NCBI GenBank assembly: GCA_028293745.1
Contig: JAQGOF010000020.1
Location: 1-63,232, forward strand
Source of the DNA: Gammaproteobacteria bacterium
Lineage (GTDB): Bacteria > Pseudomonadota > Gammaproteobacteria > Steroidobacterales > Steroidobacteraceae
Direction of reading: 5' to 3'
DNA length: 63,232 nucleotides
Of the stretch, positions 16,799-25,681 are shown piece after piece; position 1 is the first letter of the stretch; each line of letters opens with the position of its first letter. Position numbers and translations under genes: made by a program. The notes beneath the pieces were generated by a model. The model was not told where the DNA came from. It was given only the letters and a program-made list of their open reading frames with translations, and searched no databases.

Positions 16799-17979
16799 GT
16801 GCAACATCGGGCGTGCCGCCCTGGGGCGAACTGACGGACCTGCTGAAATCCGCCGAGGAGCTGCTGAGCCTCACCTGGAACCCTGGCAGCGAGCAGCAGC
16901 GGGCCGAGTTGTATCAGCAGCTCCTGATGAACCTCTCGTTGGGATACTTCCTGTATTTCCAGGCCGACACGGATCATCCCGACTGGTCGCCGTTTCTCAA
17001 CTCGGTGTTCCTGTTGCAGCCCAACCCGGACGATACCTACGTCCTGGCACGTCTCAACGGTGAGGGCGCATACCGGATCTCGGGCGAGCGTGGCAGCGTC
17101 TACATGCTCACCTTCGTGACCGGCGCGGGAATGATGGGCCTCGCTTCGACCCCGGGCAAAGGGTTCGATCAGTACGATGCCGAGGATCTGCGGCTCGGGC
17201 CCGGCGGCACGTTCGAAGTCGTGTTGAGTCGCGAGCGGCCACCCGGCTACACCGGCAACTGGTGGCGCCTCGATCCACGCGCCGACTACATCCTCGCCCG
17301 CCAGCGAAGCTACGATTGGGGCACGGAGCGCGATGCGCGCCTCGCAATCGAGCGTATCGATCGCTTCGTGCCGAAATCACGGCGTGCCCCTGGAGCGATC
17401 GTCGCCGACATTCGTGAGCTGCTCAGCGGGTTTACGCCACGGCTCACCCGGATGTGGCTGCAATTCCAGAATGCCCTGCGCGAGCGCGGCATGATCAACA
17501 AGTTCGAGTTTGCCAACTTCGGTGACATCGGGGCGATCCGTGTGCAGCACTACTGGCAATGCGTGTTCGAGCTGCAGCCGCACGAGGCGCTGATACTCGA
17601 GACCGAGATCCCCAAGGTATGCCGGTACTGGAACCTGCAGTTGAACGATCCCCTGTTCAACACGATCGAGTACCTATATGTGCAGAGCAGCCTCAATGGG
17701 CATCAGGCGCGGCTGGATACGGACGGACGCTTCCGCGCGGTGTTGGCTCTGGAGGATCCGGGTGTGCCCAACTGGCTCGACACGGGCGGGTTCCTGCAGG
17801 GCACGATCATGGGCCGGTGGTATGCATCCGACACACAACCGCTGCCGGTGGTCTCGCGTGTCCCGTTGAGCGATGTGCGTGCCTGTCTTCCGCCTGACAC
17901 GCCGCAAATATCCCGGGAGGCGCGCGAGCTGCAAATCCGCGCCCGCGTACGCGGCGGGCAACTACGGCGCCGGTGGTGA
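16789..17979 (+). CDS. DUF1214-like protein (copy 1)
   Basis: A 396-residue protein related to the DUF1214 group, without a known reaction. Conserved-looking parts include NWWRLDPRADYI, LETEIPKVCRYWNLQLNDP and LEDPGVPNWLDTGG. A second copy with the same C-terminal signatures lies at 42431-43624. Both copies sit beside a sulfotransferase-like gene, which argues that the two proteins work together. No signal peptide or membrane segment is obvious. The ATG at 16789 overlaps the end of the alcohol dehydrogenase gene. Confidence 0.72.
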   Translation: MELSATSGVPPWGELTDLLKSAEELLSLTWNPGSEQQRAELYQQLLMNLSLGYFLYFQADTDHPDWSPFLNSVFLLQPNPDDTYVLARLNGEGAYRISGERGSVYMLTFVTGAGMMGLASTPGKGFDQYDAEDLRLGPGGTFEVVLSRERPPGYTGNWWRLDPRADYILARQRSYDWGTERDARLAIERIDRFVPKSRRAPGAIVADIRELLSGFTPRLTRMWLQFQNALRERGMINKFEFANFGDIGAIRVQHYWQCVFELQPHEALILETEIPKVCRYWNLQLNDPLFNTIEYLYVQSSLNGHQARLDTDGRFRAVLALEDPGVPNWLDTGGFLQGTIMGRWYASDTQPLPVVSRVPLSDVRACLPPDTPQISREARELQIRARVRGGQLRRRW

Positions 17980-17990
17980 GGGCAGCTGCG

Positions 17991-19145
17991 ATGTCAGCAA
18001 GACTGCAGGACCTGGAAGATGAGCTGCATCGCGCGGCAGTCCGGGCGACCCGTCTCGAGGACTTCGGCGAGCCTGACTATCGAGCCGGGCTGCGCGTATT
18101 GCTGAGCGCTTTCGACACCGACACCCAACTGACCGAAGTGGGCTGGCAATTCGCCTACGGCGTGGTGCTGGGCACGTTGACTGCCCGCCTGCAGACCCAA
18201 AAAGGCTGGTCCGAGCACCCCGGCGTACCAGAGATCGCCATCGAAAGGCCGCTCGTGATTACCGGCATCCCGCGCACAGGCACGACCGCCCTGCACAAAC
18301 TGCTCTCGATGGACCCGCAGTTCCAGGGCCTCGAGCATTGGCTGACCGAGACGCCGATGATCCGCCCGGCTCGCGAAAACTGGGAGTCACATCCGTCGTA
18401 CCGCGCATCCGTTGCCAATCTGGATGCCTACTTCACGCTCATGCCACAGATGCGCAAAGCACATGACATGGTGGCGGGAGAGGTGGACGAATGCCTCGAG
18501 ATCCTCCGCCAGAGTTTCGTGTCGAACCGGTTTGGCGCGGGCGCGTACGTGCCGACGTATGATAATTGGTTTTTCGAGCAGAGCGAGCGAGGGTCGTACC
18601 GCCGCTATGTGGATGTACTGCGTCTCATTGGCGCTGCGGAGCCCCGCAAACGCTGGTTGCTGAAGAATCCTGGGCACCTGGCTCAGATGGGCTGTCTGCT
18701 CGAGGTCTTTCCGGATGCCTGCGTGGTGCTGACACATCGCGATCCGTTGAAGTCCATCCCCTCCCTGTGCAGCACGCTGCACATGGCGCGCCGCATGTTT
18801 GAAGGGGATGCCGCTCGCGCCGAAGTCATCGGTCCGCGGGAGTGCCGCTACTGGCGTCAAGCGCTCGATTCCGCCCGGGAGATGCGCCGCAGCCGGCCAA
18901 CACAATTCTTTGACGTCGATCATCGCCGTTTCGTGACTGATCCGCTGGGCACGGTTCGCGGCATCTATTCGTTTTTCGGACTCGAGCTATCCGCCGTCGC
19001 ACGAGAGCGGATGCAATCCTGGATAGCCGCCGATCCGACCTCCAGACACGGCAAGCATGGCTACAAGCTCGAGGACTTCGGCATGAGCGCCGAAGGGTTG
19101 CGCGAGGAGTTCACAGCCTACCGCGCGGAGTTTGGATTCCACTGA
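17991..19145 (+). CDS. Sulfotransferase-family protein (copy 1)
   Basis: A 384-residue protein with the PAPS-type phosphosulfate loop GIPRTGTTALHKLL and the 3'-phosphate segment VVLTHRDPLKSIPS, both features of the Sulfotransfer_3 family. It could add sulfate to a hydroxylated intermediate, but many members in catabolic clusters have no proven activity and may have another role. The ATG at 17991 was chosen over GTG 17973, which overlaps the previous gene; a GAGGG lies upstream. It pairs with the DUF1214-like gene 11 bases before it, a layout repeated at 42431-44765. Confidence 0.78.
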   Translation: MSARLQDLEDELHRAAVRATRLEDFGEPDYRAGLRVLLSAFDTDTQLTEVGWQFAYGVVLGTLTARLQTQKGWSEHPGVPEIAIERPLVITGIPRTGTTALHKLLSMDPQFQGLEHWLTETPMIRPARENWESHPSYRASVANLDAYFTLMPQMRKAHDMVAGEVDECLEILRQSFVSNRFGAGAYVPTYDNWFFEQSERGSYRRYVDVLRLIGAAEPRKRWLLKNPGHLAQMGCLLEVFPDACVVLTHRDPLKSIPSLCSTLHMARRMFEGDAARAEVIGPRECRYWRQALDSAREMRRSRPTQFFDVDHRRFVTDPLGTVRGIYSFFGLELSAVARERMQSWIAADPTSRHGKHGYKLEDFGMSAEGLREEFTAYRAEFGFH

Positions 19146-19175
19146 AGGCAAGCCGCACGGTCGGTACAGGAACAC

Positions 19176-20129
19176 ATGAGCACGATTTCATTCGCGGGTC
19201 GGGTCGCCATCATCACCGGGGCAGGGGGTGGCCTCGGCCGGGACTACGCGCTGGACCTCGCCCGACGGGGAGCGGCGGTCGTCGTGAACGACCTGGGAAC
19301 CAACTCCGACGGGACAGGCGGCCCGAGCCGGATGGCGGACAGCGTCGTCGGGGAGATCCGCGCAGCCGGTCTCAGCGCGGTGGCCTCATATGACTCAGTA
19401 GCCACTGCCGAAGGCGGCGAGGCCATCGTGGCGACCGCGATGAAGGCGTTCGGGCGCGTGGATGTGCTCATCAACAACGCGGGCATTCTGCGCAACGCGC
19501 CGTTTGATGAGCTCGAGGACTCCACCATCGATACCATGCTGAGCGTGCATCTGAAAGGGGCGTTCAACGTGACGCGGCCAGCGTACCGGCTGATGAAGCG
19601 GCAGCGTTACGGTCGCATCCTGTTCGCGTCCTCAGCCGCCGGAATGTTCGGCAACACCGAACAGGCAGCCTATGGGGCCGCCAAGGCCGGACTCGTGGGG
19701 TTGATGAACGTACTCTCCCTGGAAGGGCGAGCGCACGGTGTGTTGTGCAACGCGCTCCTTCCGACCGCCGAAAGCCGCATGGGTGCACAGATGTCTGCGA
19801 GTCAGATGAAGGAATTTGGCGAGGTGTTCGCCATGGCAGGTCCTTACCTTGGCAACAGCGGAACGCCGCCATTCGTGACACCGCTGGTGGTGTACCTGGT
19901 CAGCGAAGCCTGCAGTTCGACCCATGGAATCTACTCTGCTTCGCTGGGACGCTATGCGCGGGTGTTCGTCGCGGCGAGCAACGGCTGGATTGGTCCGCGC
20001 GACAGGGCGCCGACGGCCGAAGATGTCGAGGCGCATTTCACCACCATCTGCGATCAGAAGAACGTCACCGTTCCTGGAAGCCTGCGCGACGAATTCACCG
20101 ACATCATCAAGTTGTTGCATAAGTCATAG
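19176..20129 (+). CDS. SDR of the (3R)-hydroxyacyl-CoA dehydrogenase / 17beta-HSD4 type
   Basis: A 317-residue SDR with TGAGGGLGRDYAL, VVNDLG, NNAGILRNAPF, and the catalytic YGAAK. The VVNDLG plus SYDSV pattern marks the group that includes the dehydrogenase half of peroxisomal multifunctional enzyme 2 and mycobacterial ChsB1, which oxidise 3-hydroxyacyl-CoAs. A beta-oxidation step on a side chain is likely. CAGGA lies six bases before the ATG at 19176. It ends five bases before the GMC oxidoreductase start. Confidence 0.83.
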   Translation: MSTISFAGRVAIITGAGGGLGRDYALDLARRGAAVVVNDLGTNSDGTGGPSRMADSVVGEIRAAGLSAVASYDSVATAEGGEAIVATAMKAFGRVDVLINNAGILRNAPFDELEDSTIDTMLSVHLKGAFNVTRPAYRLMKRQRYGRILFASSAAGMFGNTEQAAYGAAKAGLVGLMNVLSLEGRAHGVLCNALLPTAESRMGAQMSASQMKEFGEVFAMAGPYLGNSGTPPFVTPLVVYLVSEACSSTHGIYSASLGRYARVFVAASNGWIGPRDRAPTAEDVEAHFTTICDQKNVTVPGSLRDEFTDIIKLLHKS

Positions 20130-20133
20130 CGCA

Positions 20134-21732
20134 GTGTCCGAGCATGATTACGTGATCGTCGGGGCGGGGTCCGCAGGCTGCGTACTCGCCAACCGGCTGT
20201 CGGAGAATCCGCGCAACGACGTGCTGTTGATAGAGGCGGGGCCGGAGGACAGCAGTCCGCTCGTCAGTATGCCGAAAGGCTTCGGCAAGCTGCTCACGGA
20301 TCCTCGCCACGCGTGGTTTTTTCCGACCGAGCCTGAAGCGAGTAATGGCGGCAGGGGCGAGCACTGGGTACGCGGCAAGATGTTGGGCGGCTCGAGCTCC
20401 GTGAACGGCATGGTCTACGTGCGCGGCCAACCGCAGGACTACGATCATTGGGCCGCTTTGGGACTCAAGGGCTGGGATTGGAGAACAGTTGCATCGTATT
20501 TCAAGCGGATGGAAGACCACGTTCTGGGAGCTGACGCGGTTCGTGGCGCGGGCGGTCCTTTGGGCGTGTCCTTCGGCGCCAAGCCCTACCCCCTGGCTGA
20601 TGCGATGCTGGCGGCGGCCAGCGAGCTTGGCGTACCGGTGAAAGACGATATCAACCGGCCCGATCAGGAAGGTATCGCGTATTTGTGCGCGACCATCAAA
20701 GGAGGTCGTCGGCAGAGTTCTGCCCAAGCGTTTCTGAGGCCTGCGAGCCGTCGTCAGAATCTCACGGTCGTAACAAACACGCTGGCGCATCGCGTGGTGT
20801 TTGATGGCACGCGCGCCGTTGGGGTCGCGGCTGCTCGAGGCGATACCCCTGTGCAGTACCGGGCCCGTCGTGAAGTCATCCTGTCCGCCGGAGCCTTACA
20901 GTCGCCTCGGCTCCTGCAAGTCTCGGGAGTGGGGCCTGCCGAGCATCTGCGCTCCCTCGGCATCGACGTTCTCGTTGATAGTCCGGATGTGGGCAGCAAC
21001 ATGCGCGAGCACCGGCTCCTGTTCATTCAGCATCGGCTAAAGAGGGGTGGGAGCGTGAACGGCCAGTTTGCCGGGCCGCCGCTCATGTTCAATGCTCTGC
21101 GCTATCTGCTCACGCGCGGCGGTGTCATGGCTACCGGTTCCCATGATGTCGGCGGTTTCATCCGTACCGACCCCGGACTCGATCGTCCTGACGCCCAGAT
21201 CATGATGGCACCGTACTCCCTGGACTTCTCCGCCCAGACGCTCGGGTTCGAGCGCTTTCCCGGCGCACAGGTATTCGGCTACGTGCTGCGGCCGGAAAGC
21301 CGGGGAACCGTCATGGCACGCTCTTCGAATCCGGCCGATCTACCTCTGATCCGGCCGAACTACCTGAGTGTCGAGTCGGATCGGCGCGGCAGTGTAGGTG
21401 TCGTTCGGTTCATGCGCCGGTGGCTTTCACAGGCACCGCTGGCCCCGTTCCTCGCCGAAGAGACATCTCCGGGCGACCATGTCCAATCTGATGCCGAGAT
21501 TGTCGATGCCTTTGCCCGCCTCGGGCAATCTGGCTACCACGCGTGCGGAACCTGCCGAATGGGGACTGACGCCAACGCCGTGTTGGATGAACGCCTGCGT
21601 GTCAGGGGCGTATCCAACCTTCGCGTGATCGACTTGTCATTCTTTCCAACCATGGTTTCCGGCAATACGAACGGGCCCATGATGGCGCTCGCCTGGCGGG
21701 CCGCGGATCTGATTCAGGAGGATTCCAGGTGA
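20134..21732 (+). CDS. GMC-family FAD oxidoreductase (choline dehydrogenase-like)
   Basis: A 532-residue flavoprotein with the FAD motif YVIVGAGSAGCVLANRL, GKMLGGSSSVNGMVYVRG (GMC signature 1), GALQSPRLLQVSGVGP (signature 2), and the C-terminal GYHACGTCRMG and NTNGP regions that hold the catalytic His and Asn. It should oxidise an alcohol to an aldehyde or ketone. The start is GTG 20134, in frame and at the expected N-terminus, but with a poor ribosome-binding site; it probably relies on coupling to the SDR that ends at 20129. Its TGA overlaps the next GTG (GTGA). Confidence 0.85.
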   Translation: MSEHDYVIVGAGSAGCVLANRLSENPRNDVLLIEAGPEDSSPLVSMPKGFGKLLTDPRHAWFFPTEPEASNGGRGEHWVRGKMLGGSSSVNGMVYVRGQPQDYDHWAALGLKGWDWRTVASYFKRMEDHVLGADAVRGAGGPLGVSFGAKPYPLADAMLAAASELGVPVKDDINRPDQEGIAYLCATIKGGRRQSSAQAFLRPASRRQNLTVVTNTLAHRVVFDGTRAVGVAAARGDTPVQYRARREVILSAGALQSPRLLQVSGVGPAEHLRSLGIDVLVDSPDVGSNMREHRLLFIQHRLKRGGSVNGQFAGPPLMFNALRYLLTRGGVMATGSHDVGGFIRTDPGLDRPDAQIMMAPYSLDFSAQTLGFERFPGAQVFGYVLRPESRGTVMARSSNPADLPLIRPNYLSVESDRRGSVGVVRFMRRWLSQAPLAPFLAEETSPGDHVQSDAEIVDAFARLGQSGYHACGTCRMGTDANAVLDERLRVRGVSNLRVIDLSFFPTMVSGNTNGPMMALAWRAADLIQEDSR

Positions 21733-22877
21733 GCCCAAGTGCCGACCATGTTGTCAAACGGGCCATAGACGACGCCGTGGCTCGCGGGGTTGAGACCGGC
21801 CTGCAGGTGGCCGCTTATCTCAAGGGCAAGCTTGTCGTGGACACCTGGGGCGGCGTCGCCGATGAGGCGACGGGCCGCAAGGTGGACGGCGACACGTTGT
21901 TCAACGTGTATTCGGTGACAAAGGCGGTCGCCGCGGTAGCTCTGCACATGCAGGCCGATCGGGGCCTGATCGACTACAACGCACCGATCACACGATACTG
22001 GCCTGAGTACGGCGCCAACGGGAAGGCCTCGACGACCGTTCGCGACGTATTGACCCATCGTGCATGTGTGCCTCAGATGCCGCCGAATGTCACGCCGGAG
22101 CGCATGTGCGACTGGGAGTGGATGACCCGTGAAATCGCCACGCTCGAGCCGATTGCGCCGCCGGGCTCGAAAACGCTCTACCTGTCGATGACATTCGGCT
22201 GGATAGTGGGTGAGCTCGTGCGGCGTACCGATCCGGCGCAGCGCTCCCTGGGGCGCTTCATCCGGGAGGAGATCGCAACACCGCTCGGGATCACGGACCT
22301 GTGGGTCGGAATCCCCGACTCGGTCGAGTCTCGCATCGCGCGACAAGTGAACGCCATGCAGCCGGTTCCGGCGGAGTATCTGCCGCCCCTGTTTCTGGCC
22401 TCGATGCCGGAGCAGGTTGCCCTGACTCCGCTTGTGTTTGAGCGGCCCGATGTGCGGCGTGCGGAAGTTGCAGGCGTGGGTGGAATCTTCAACGCGCGCA
22501 GCGAGGCACGGTTCTGGGCGATGCTGGCCAATCTGGGCGAGCTGGACGGTGTACGCCTGCTGTCGCGCAAGCTCGTGCAGACGTTCAACACCCCGCGGGC
22601 CCACAGCGATGAGCCCGACCAGGTCATGTTCAACATCCCACTGCCGATCAGCATCGGCGGCTTCTGGCTGGGCGGTCCCAACACGCCGGTGTGCTCGCCG
22701 AAGAGCTCCAGGGCGATTTGCCATCCGGGGCAGGGCGGCTCCATTGGCTGGGCCGACCCCGATACGGGACTGGCCGTGGCCATTTGTCACAACCGGCTGT
22801 TCAATGCGAGCACGCCCGGGGAAGATCCGCTTTTGCCGATCGCGGACGCCGTCCGCACAGGATTGGGCGTGGATTGA
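21729..22877 (+). CDS. Serine beta-lactamase-like hydrolase/esterase
   Basis: A 382-residue protein of the class C beta-lactamase/EstB fold. The nucleophile motif Ser-x-x-Lys appears as YSVTK, and the later GGSIGW element stands for the third motif. Such proteins in catabolic clusters are usually esterases or lactonases rather than antibiotic-resistance enzymes. No signal peptide is seen, so it is probably cytoplasmic. Start GTG overlaps the GMC stop. It is the last gene of the operon starting with the alcohol dehydrogenase at 15785. Confidence 0.8.
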   Translation: MSPSADHVVKRAIDDAVARGVETGLQVAAYLKGKLVVDTWGGVADEATGRKVDGDTLFNVYSVTKAVAAVALHMQADRGLIDYNAPITRYWPEYGANGKASTTVRDVLTHRACVPQMPPNVTPERMCDWEWMTREIATLEPIAPPGSKTLYLSMTFGWIVGELVRRTDPAQRSLGRFIREEIATPLGITDLWVGIPDSVESRIARQVNAMQPVPAEYLPPLFLASMPEQVALTPLVFERPDVRRAEVAGVGGIFNARSEARFWAMLANLGELDGVRLLSRKLVQTFNTPRAHSDEPDQVMFNIPLPISIGGFWLGGPNTPVCSPKSSRAICHPGQGGSIGWADPDTGLAVAICHNRLFNASTPGEDPLLPIADAVRTGLGVD

Positions 22878-22903
22878 CGATTCCGGGTAGCGTCGTTTAT
22901 ATT
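22874..22903 (+). promoter_or_regulatory. Sigma-70-type promoter for the acyl-CoA synthetase operon
   Basis: TTGACG at 22874-22879 and TATATT at 22898-22903 are separated by 18 bases, the same geometry as the promoter at 7987-8016. The -35 box overlaps the end of the hydrolase gene. The operator-like element 22895-22917 covers the -10 box. Confidence 0.55.
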
Positions 22904-22917
22904 TTTGAATAGTATTC
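22895..22917 (+). promoter_or_regulatory. Operator-like element, site 4
   Basis: It reads GTTT, 8 bases, GAAT, 3 bases, ATTC; the last eleven bases form a perfect-arm palindrome. It sits upstream of the long rightward operon that begins with the acyl-CoA synthetase at 23014. Confidence 0.6.
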
Positions 22918-23013
22918 ACATATCAGATTACACGCCCGCACAATCGGGTGGCAACCGGTGAGTCGCGCGAGGCCCCAAGGGCTGGCGCGGCGCCAGGGGA
23001 ACGGAGCCGAGGC

Positions 23014-24561
23014 ATGCGAACGGTTCGGGAGCTCATCGAGCGCAACGCGCGGTATTTCCCGAATCGGGAAGCCTTCGTTTGCGGCGATCGGCGGCTGACG
23101 CATGGCGGCCTTGCGCAGCGGGCATTGCGCCTGGCGAGCGGGTTGTTCCAGCTCGGGCTCAAGCGGCAGGACCGGCTGGCCCTCCTGGCCATGAACAGCC
23201 TGGAATTCTACGAGACCTACGCGGCCGCCGAGGTGGCAGGCTATGTCGCTGCTCCGATCAATTACCGCCTGGCCCCCGCCGAGATTGCCTACATGTTGCA
23301 GGATTCGTCCGCGAAGATCCTGGTCTTCGAGGCGCAATACGCAGCCGTCGTCGAAGCGCTGCGTACAGAATTGCGCGAGGTCCAACACTACATCTGCATC
23401 GACTCGGGCGCGGCAGTCCGACCGGAGTGGGCACTCGCCTTTGAGGACGTTGTTGCGCGCGGCTCGGTGGACGGCCCCCCGATTGTCCCGCAGCCGGATG
23501 ACTACGTGTATCTGTGGTACACGAGTGGTACCACTGGCAAACCGAAGGGAGTCGCGTGGCGGCAGTGGAAGGCTTGCGAATCCGCGCGTGCAAACGCATT
23601 GATCACCGAGCTTACCGGCGACTCACGCATTCTGCAGGTCACACCTGCTTTCCATATCGGCGGCAAAGGGTACGTCAACGGCGCGGGGTGGATGGGCGGT
23701 TGCACGGTGTTACATCGGGCGTTTGATCCGGTGGAAATGCTGGCCACGATCGACCGTGAGCGGATCACCATGACTTTCATGGTCGCGGCCATTTTGCAGG
23801 CTGTTCTCGCCGTGCCCAACCTTGCTGACTATGATCTCTCGAGCATCCGCATGATCGTCACGGCGGCGGCTCCAATACCCGTGCCCGTGCTGCGCCGCGG
23901 GATCGAGTTGCTTGGGCCGGTCTTTTCCATTCAATACGGCTGCACGGAGGTCGGAGGCATCTCGGCCCTGCCACGCTGGGAGGTCAATCCCAACGGTAGC
24001 GAGGCTGACATCCGGCGCCTGGGATCAGTGGGGCACATCCCGCCTGAAGTTGATTTCCGCCTCGAGGACGAGCAGGGCAAGCCATGCCCTCCCGGCGTAC
24101 CCGGAGAGGTGATCATGCGCTCGCTGGCCATGTTCGATGGGTACTGGAACAACACGCCGGCGACACTCGAAGCGCTGCGGGATGGCTGGTATCACACGGG
24201 CGACATTGGTGTCCTGGACGAGGAAGGCTACCTCTTTCTCGTCGATCGCAAGAAGGACATGATCATTTCCGGCGGCGAGAACATCTACAGCCGTGAAGTC
24301 GAAGAGGCGCTCGCAAGCCACGCCGATGTGTTGGATGCCGCGGTAATCGGGGTGCCCCATCCCAAATGGGTCGAGGCCGTCAAGGCCGTCGTCGTGATCA
24401 GGCGTGGAGCGAGCGTGACCGAGGAGGGGCTGATTGCCCACTGTAAGACCCGCATTGCCAGTTACAAATGCCCGAAGAGCGTCGCGTTCGTAGCGTCGCT
24501 GCCGCGCCTGGCCACGGGAAAGATCGACAAGCCGGCGCTGCGCGCCGGGCACCGTCATTGA
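23014..24561 (+). CDS. Acyl-CoA synthetase (AMP-forming, FadD-like)
   Basis: A 515-residue ANL-family ligase. It has the ATP-binding YTSGTTGKPKGV, YGCTEVGG, GWYHTGDIG, DRKKDMIISGGENI and the C-terminal catalytic lysine in ATGKIDKPALR. It should activate a carboxylic acid, probably a side chain or ring-derived acid, as its CoA thioester. The ATG at 23014 follows GGAG and gives the normal N-terminus; the frame upstream is open but unlikely to be coding. It opens an operon of ferredoxin, SDRs, OYE, crotonase, thiolase and P450. Confidence 0.88.
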   Translation: MRTVRELIERNARYFPNREAFVCGDRRLTHGGLAQRALRLASGLFQLGLKRQDRLALLAMNSLEFYETYAAAEVAGYVAAPINYRLAPAEIAYMLQDSSAKILVFEAQYAAVVEALRTELREVQHYICIDSGAAVRPEWALAFEDVVARGSVDGPPIVPQPDDYVYLWYTSGTTGKPKGVAWRQWKACESARANALITELTGDSRILQVTPAFHIGGKGYVNGAGWMGGCTVLHRAFDPVEMLATIDRERITMTFMVAAILQAVLAVPNLADYDLSSIRMIVTAAAPIPVPVLRRGIELLGPVFSIQYGCTEVGGISALPRWEVNPNGSEADIRRLGSVGHIPPEVDFRLEDEQGKPCPPGVPGEVIMRSLAMFDGYWNNTPATLEALRDGWYHTGDIGVLDEEGYLFLVDRKKDMIISGGENIYSREVEEALASHADVLDAAVIGVPHPKWVEAVKAVVVIRRGASVTEEGLIAHCKTRIASYKCPKSVAFVASLPRLATGKIDKPALRAGHRH

Positions 24562-24584
24562 CCGAAGAGGTTCAGCCCGAAAGC

Positions 24585-24905
24585 ATGCCTAAGATTACCT
24601 TCATCGAGCACGATGGAACCGAGCGGACCGTGGAGGCCGATGCGGGCCGCAGCGTGATGCAGGCCGCCACCGATCACCTGGTTCCCGGGATTCTCGCCGA
24701 TTGCGGCGGTAACTGCGCCTGTGCCACCTGTCATGTTTACGTCGATGGGTCGTGGCGCGCCAGGCTGCCACCTCCCTCCAACGAGGAGCGCGAAATGATC
24801 GACTGCGCACTGCACGTCCAGGAAAACAGCCGCCTCAGTTGTCAGATTCCGGTGACTGCCGAGCTGGATGGCCTGGTGATCCGTCTGCCGGAGTCGCAGA
24901 CGTGA
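24585..24905 (+). CDS. Putidaredoxin-like [2Fe-2S] ferredoxin
   Basis: A 106-residue adrenodoxin-type ferredoxin, the same length as putidaredoxin. The cluster ligands are in CGGNCACATC (Cys-x5-Cys-x2-Cys) and the later Cys in RLSCQIP. The SCQIPVTAELDGLVI segment closely resembles putidaredoxin. The C-terminal Trp106 that putidaredoxin uses for electron transfer to P450cam is replaced by Thr. It probably supplies the P450s of the island. No ferredoxin reductase gene is seen in the window. It starts 23 bases after the synthetase and overlaps the next GTG. Confidence 0.9.
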   Translation: MPKITFIEHDGTERTVEADAGRSVMQAATDHLVPGILADCGGNCACATCHVYVDGSWRARLPPPSNEEREMIDCALHVQENSRLSCQIPVTAELDGLVIRLPESQT

Positions 24906-25681
24906 GCGCCGCCAATCCGAGCACGCAGGTCCGCGAAAGCAAGGTCGCATTCGTAGTTGCGTCGGGCGCGAATGTTGGAAGCCGGCTCGGCAGGGGATTG
25001 GCCCGCGCGGGCTCGCGCGTTGCAGTGCTCGAGGACGCGCCGGCGGGCGAGTCGGCGGACGCGGCCGATGGGGCCGGTGCTGTTGAACGCTATCCAACCT
25101 CGCTTGCCTCGCGCGCGGAGGTGCAGCGCATCTTCGACGCCGCAGCTGGAGATCTCGGATCACCTCAACTGGTACTGGTGAGCGCGTTACCCTCGAGCCT
25201 GTTCGTTCCGACCGACAGCGAACGACTTACCGCAAACGAGTGGACGAGTACGGTCCAGGGCGCGGCGAAAATCACGCTGTATTGTCTGCAGGCCGCGCAT
25301 TCGCACATGGTGAAATCGGGCGGCGGCACAATCGTGTGCGTAGGTCCGTCCTTCGCGCTCGTTGGCGCGGCACGTTTGCTCGGCTTGTCCACTGTGCTGG
25401 AGGCGCAGAGGGCACTCGTGAAGTCAGCCGCGCGCCAATGGGGTCGTCACGGTATCCGAGCTCATTGGATCTCTGTTGGAGTGGGCGCGAACTATCCCGC
25501 GCTGCAGGAAGTGCCACTGCCGAATGGGCCCGAGCTCGGGCCGCCTCCGCCGCCCCTGGGACGTGTTCCGGACTTCGAGCAGGATGTGGCCGGCATCGCC
25601 GAATTTCTCGCCAGCAGCGCAGGTCGCGGGTTGACAGGGTGTTCGCTCGTAGCCGACGGCGGCGACTGGATGGTTCCATGA
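24902..25681 (+). CDS. Degenerate SDR-fold protein
   Basis: A 259-residue SDR relative that has lost key residues. The usual TGxxxGxG reads ASGANVGSRLG, and the region of the Tyr-x-x-x-Lys pair reads LSTVLEAQRALVK, without the Tyr and Lys in register. The fold ends with the usual LVADGGDWMV. It is unlikely to be an active dehydrogenase by itself. Its start GTG overlaps the ferredoxin stop, and its stop overlaps the ATG of an intact SDR of identical length, so it may be the non-catalytic partner in a heteromer. Confidence 0.72.
   Translation: MSAANPSTQVRESKVAFVVASGANVGSRLGRGLARAGSRVAVLEDAPAGESADAADGAGAVERYPTSLASRAEVQRIFDAAAGDLGSPQLVLVSALPSSLFVPTDSERLTANEWTSTVQGAAKITLYCLQAAHSHMVKSGGGTIVCVGPSFALVGAARLLGLSTVLEAQRALVKSAARQWGRHGIRAHWISVGVGANYPALQEVPLPNGPELGPPPPPLGRVPDFEQDVAGIAEFLASSAGRGLTGCSLVADGGDWMVP

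Noticed and set aside
21729..22877. An antibiotic-resistance beta-lactamase
   Set aside because: Only the fold and Ser-x-x-Lys are shared; no signal peptide, and the operon is catabolic, so an esterase is more likely.
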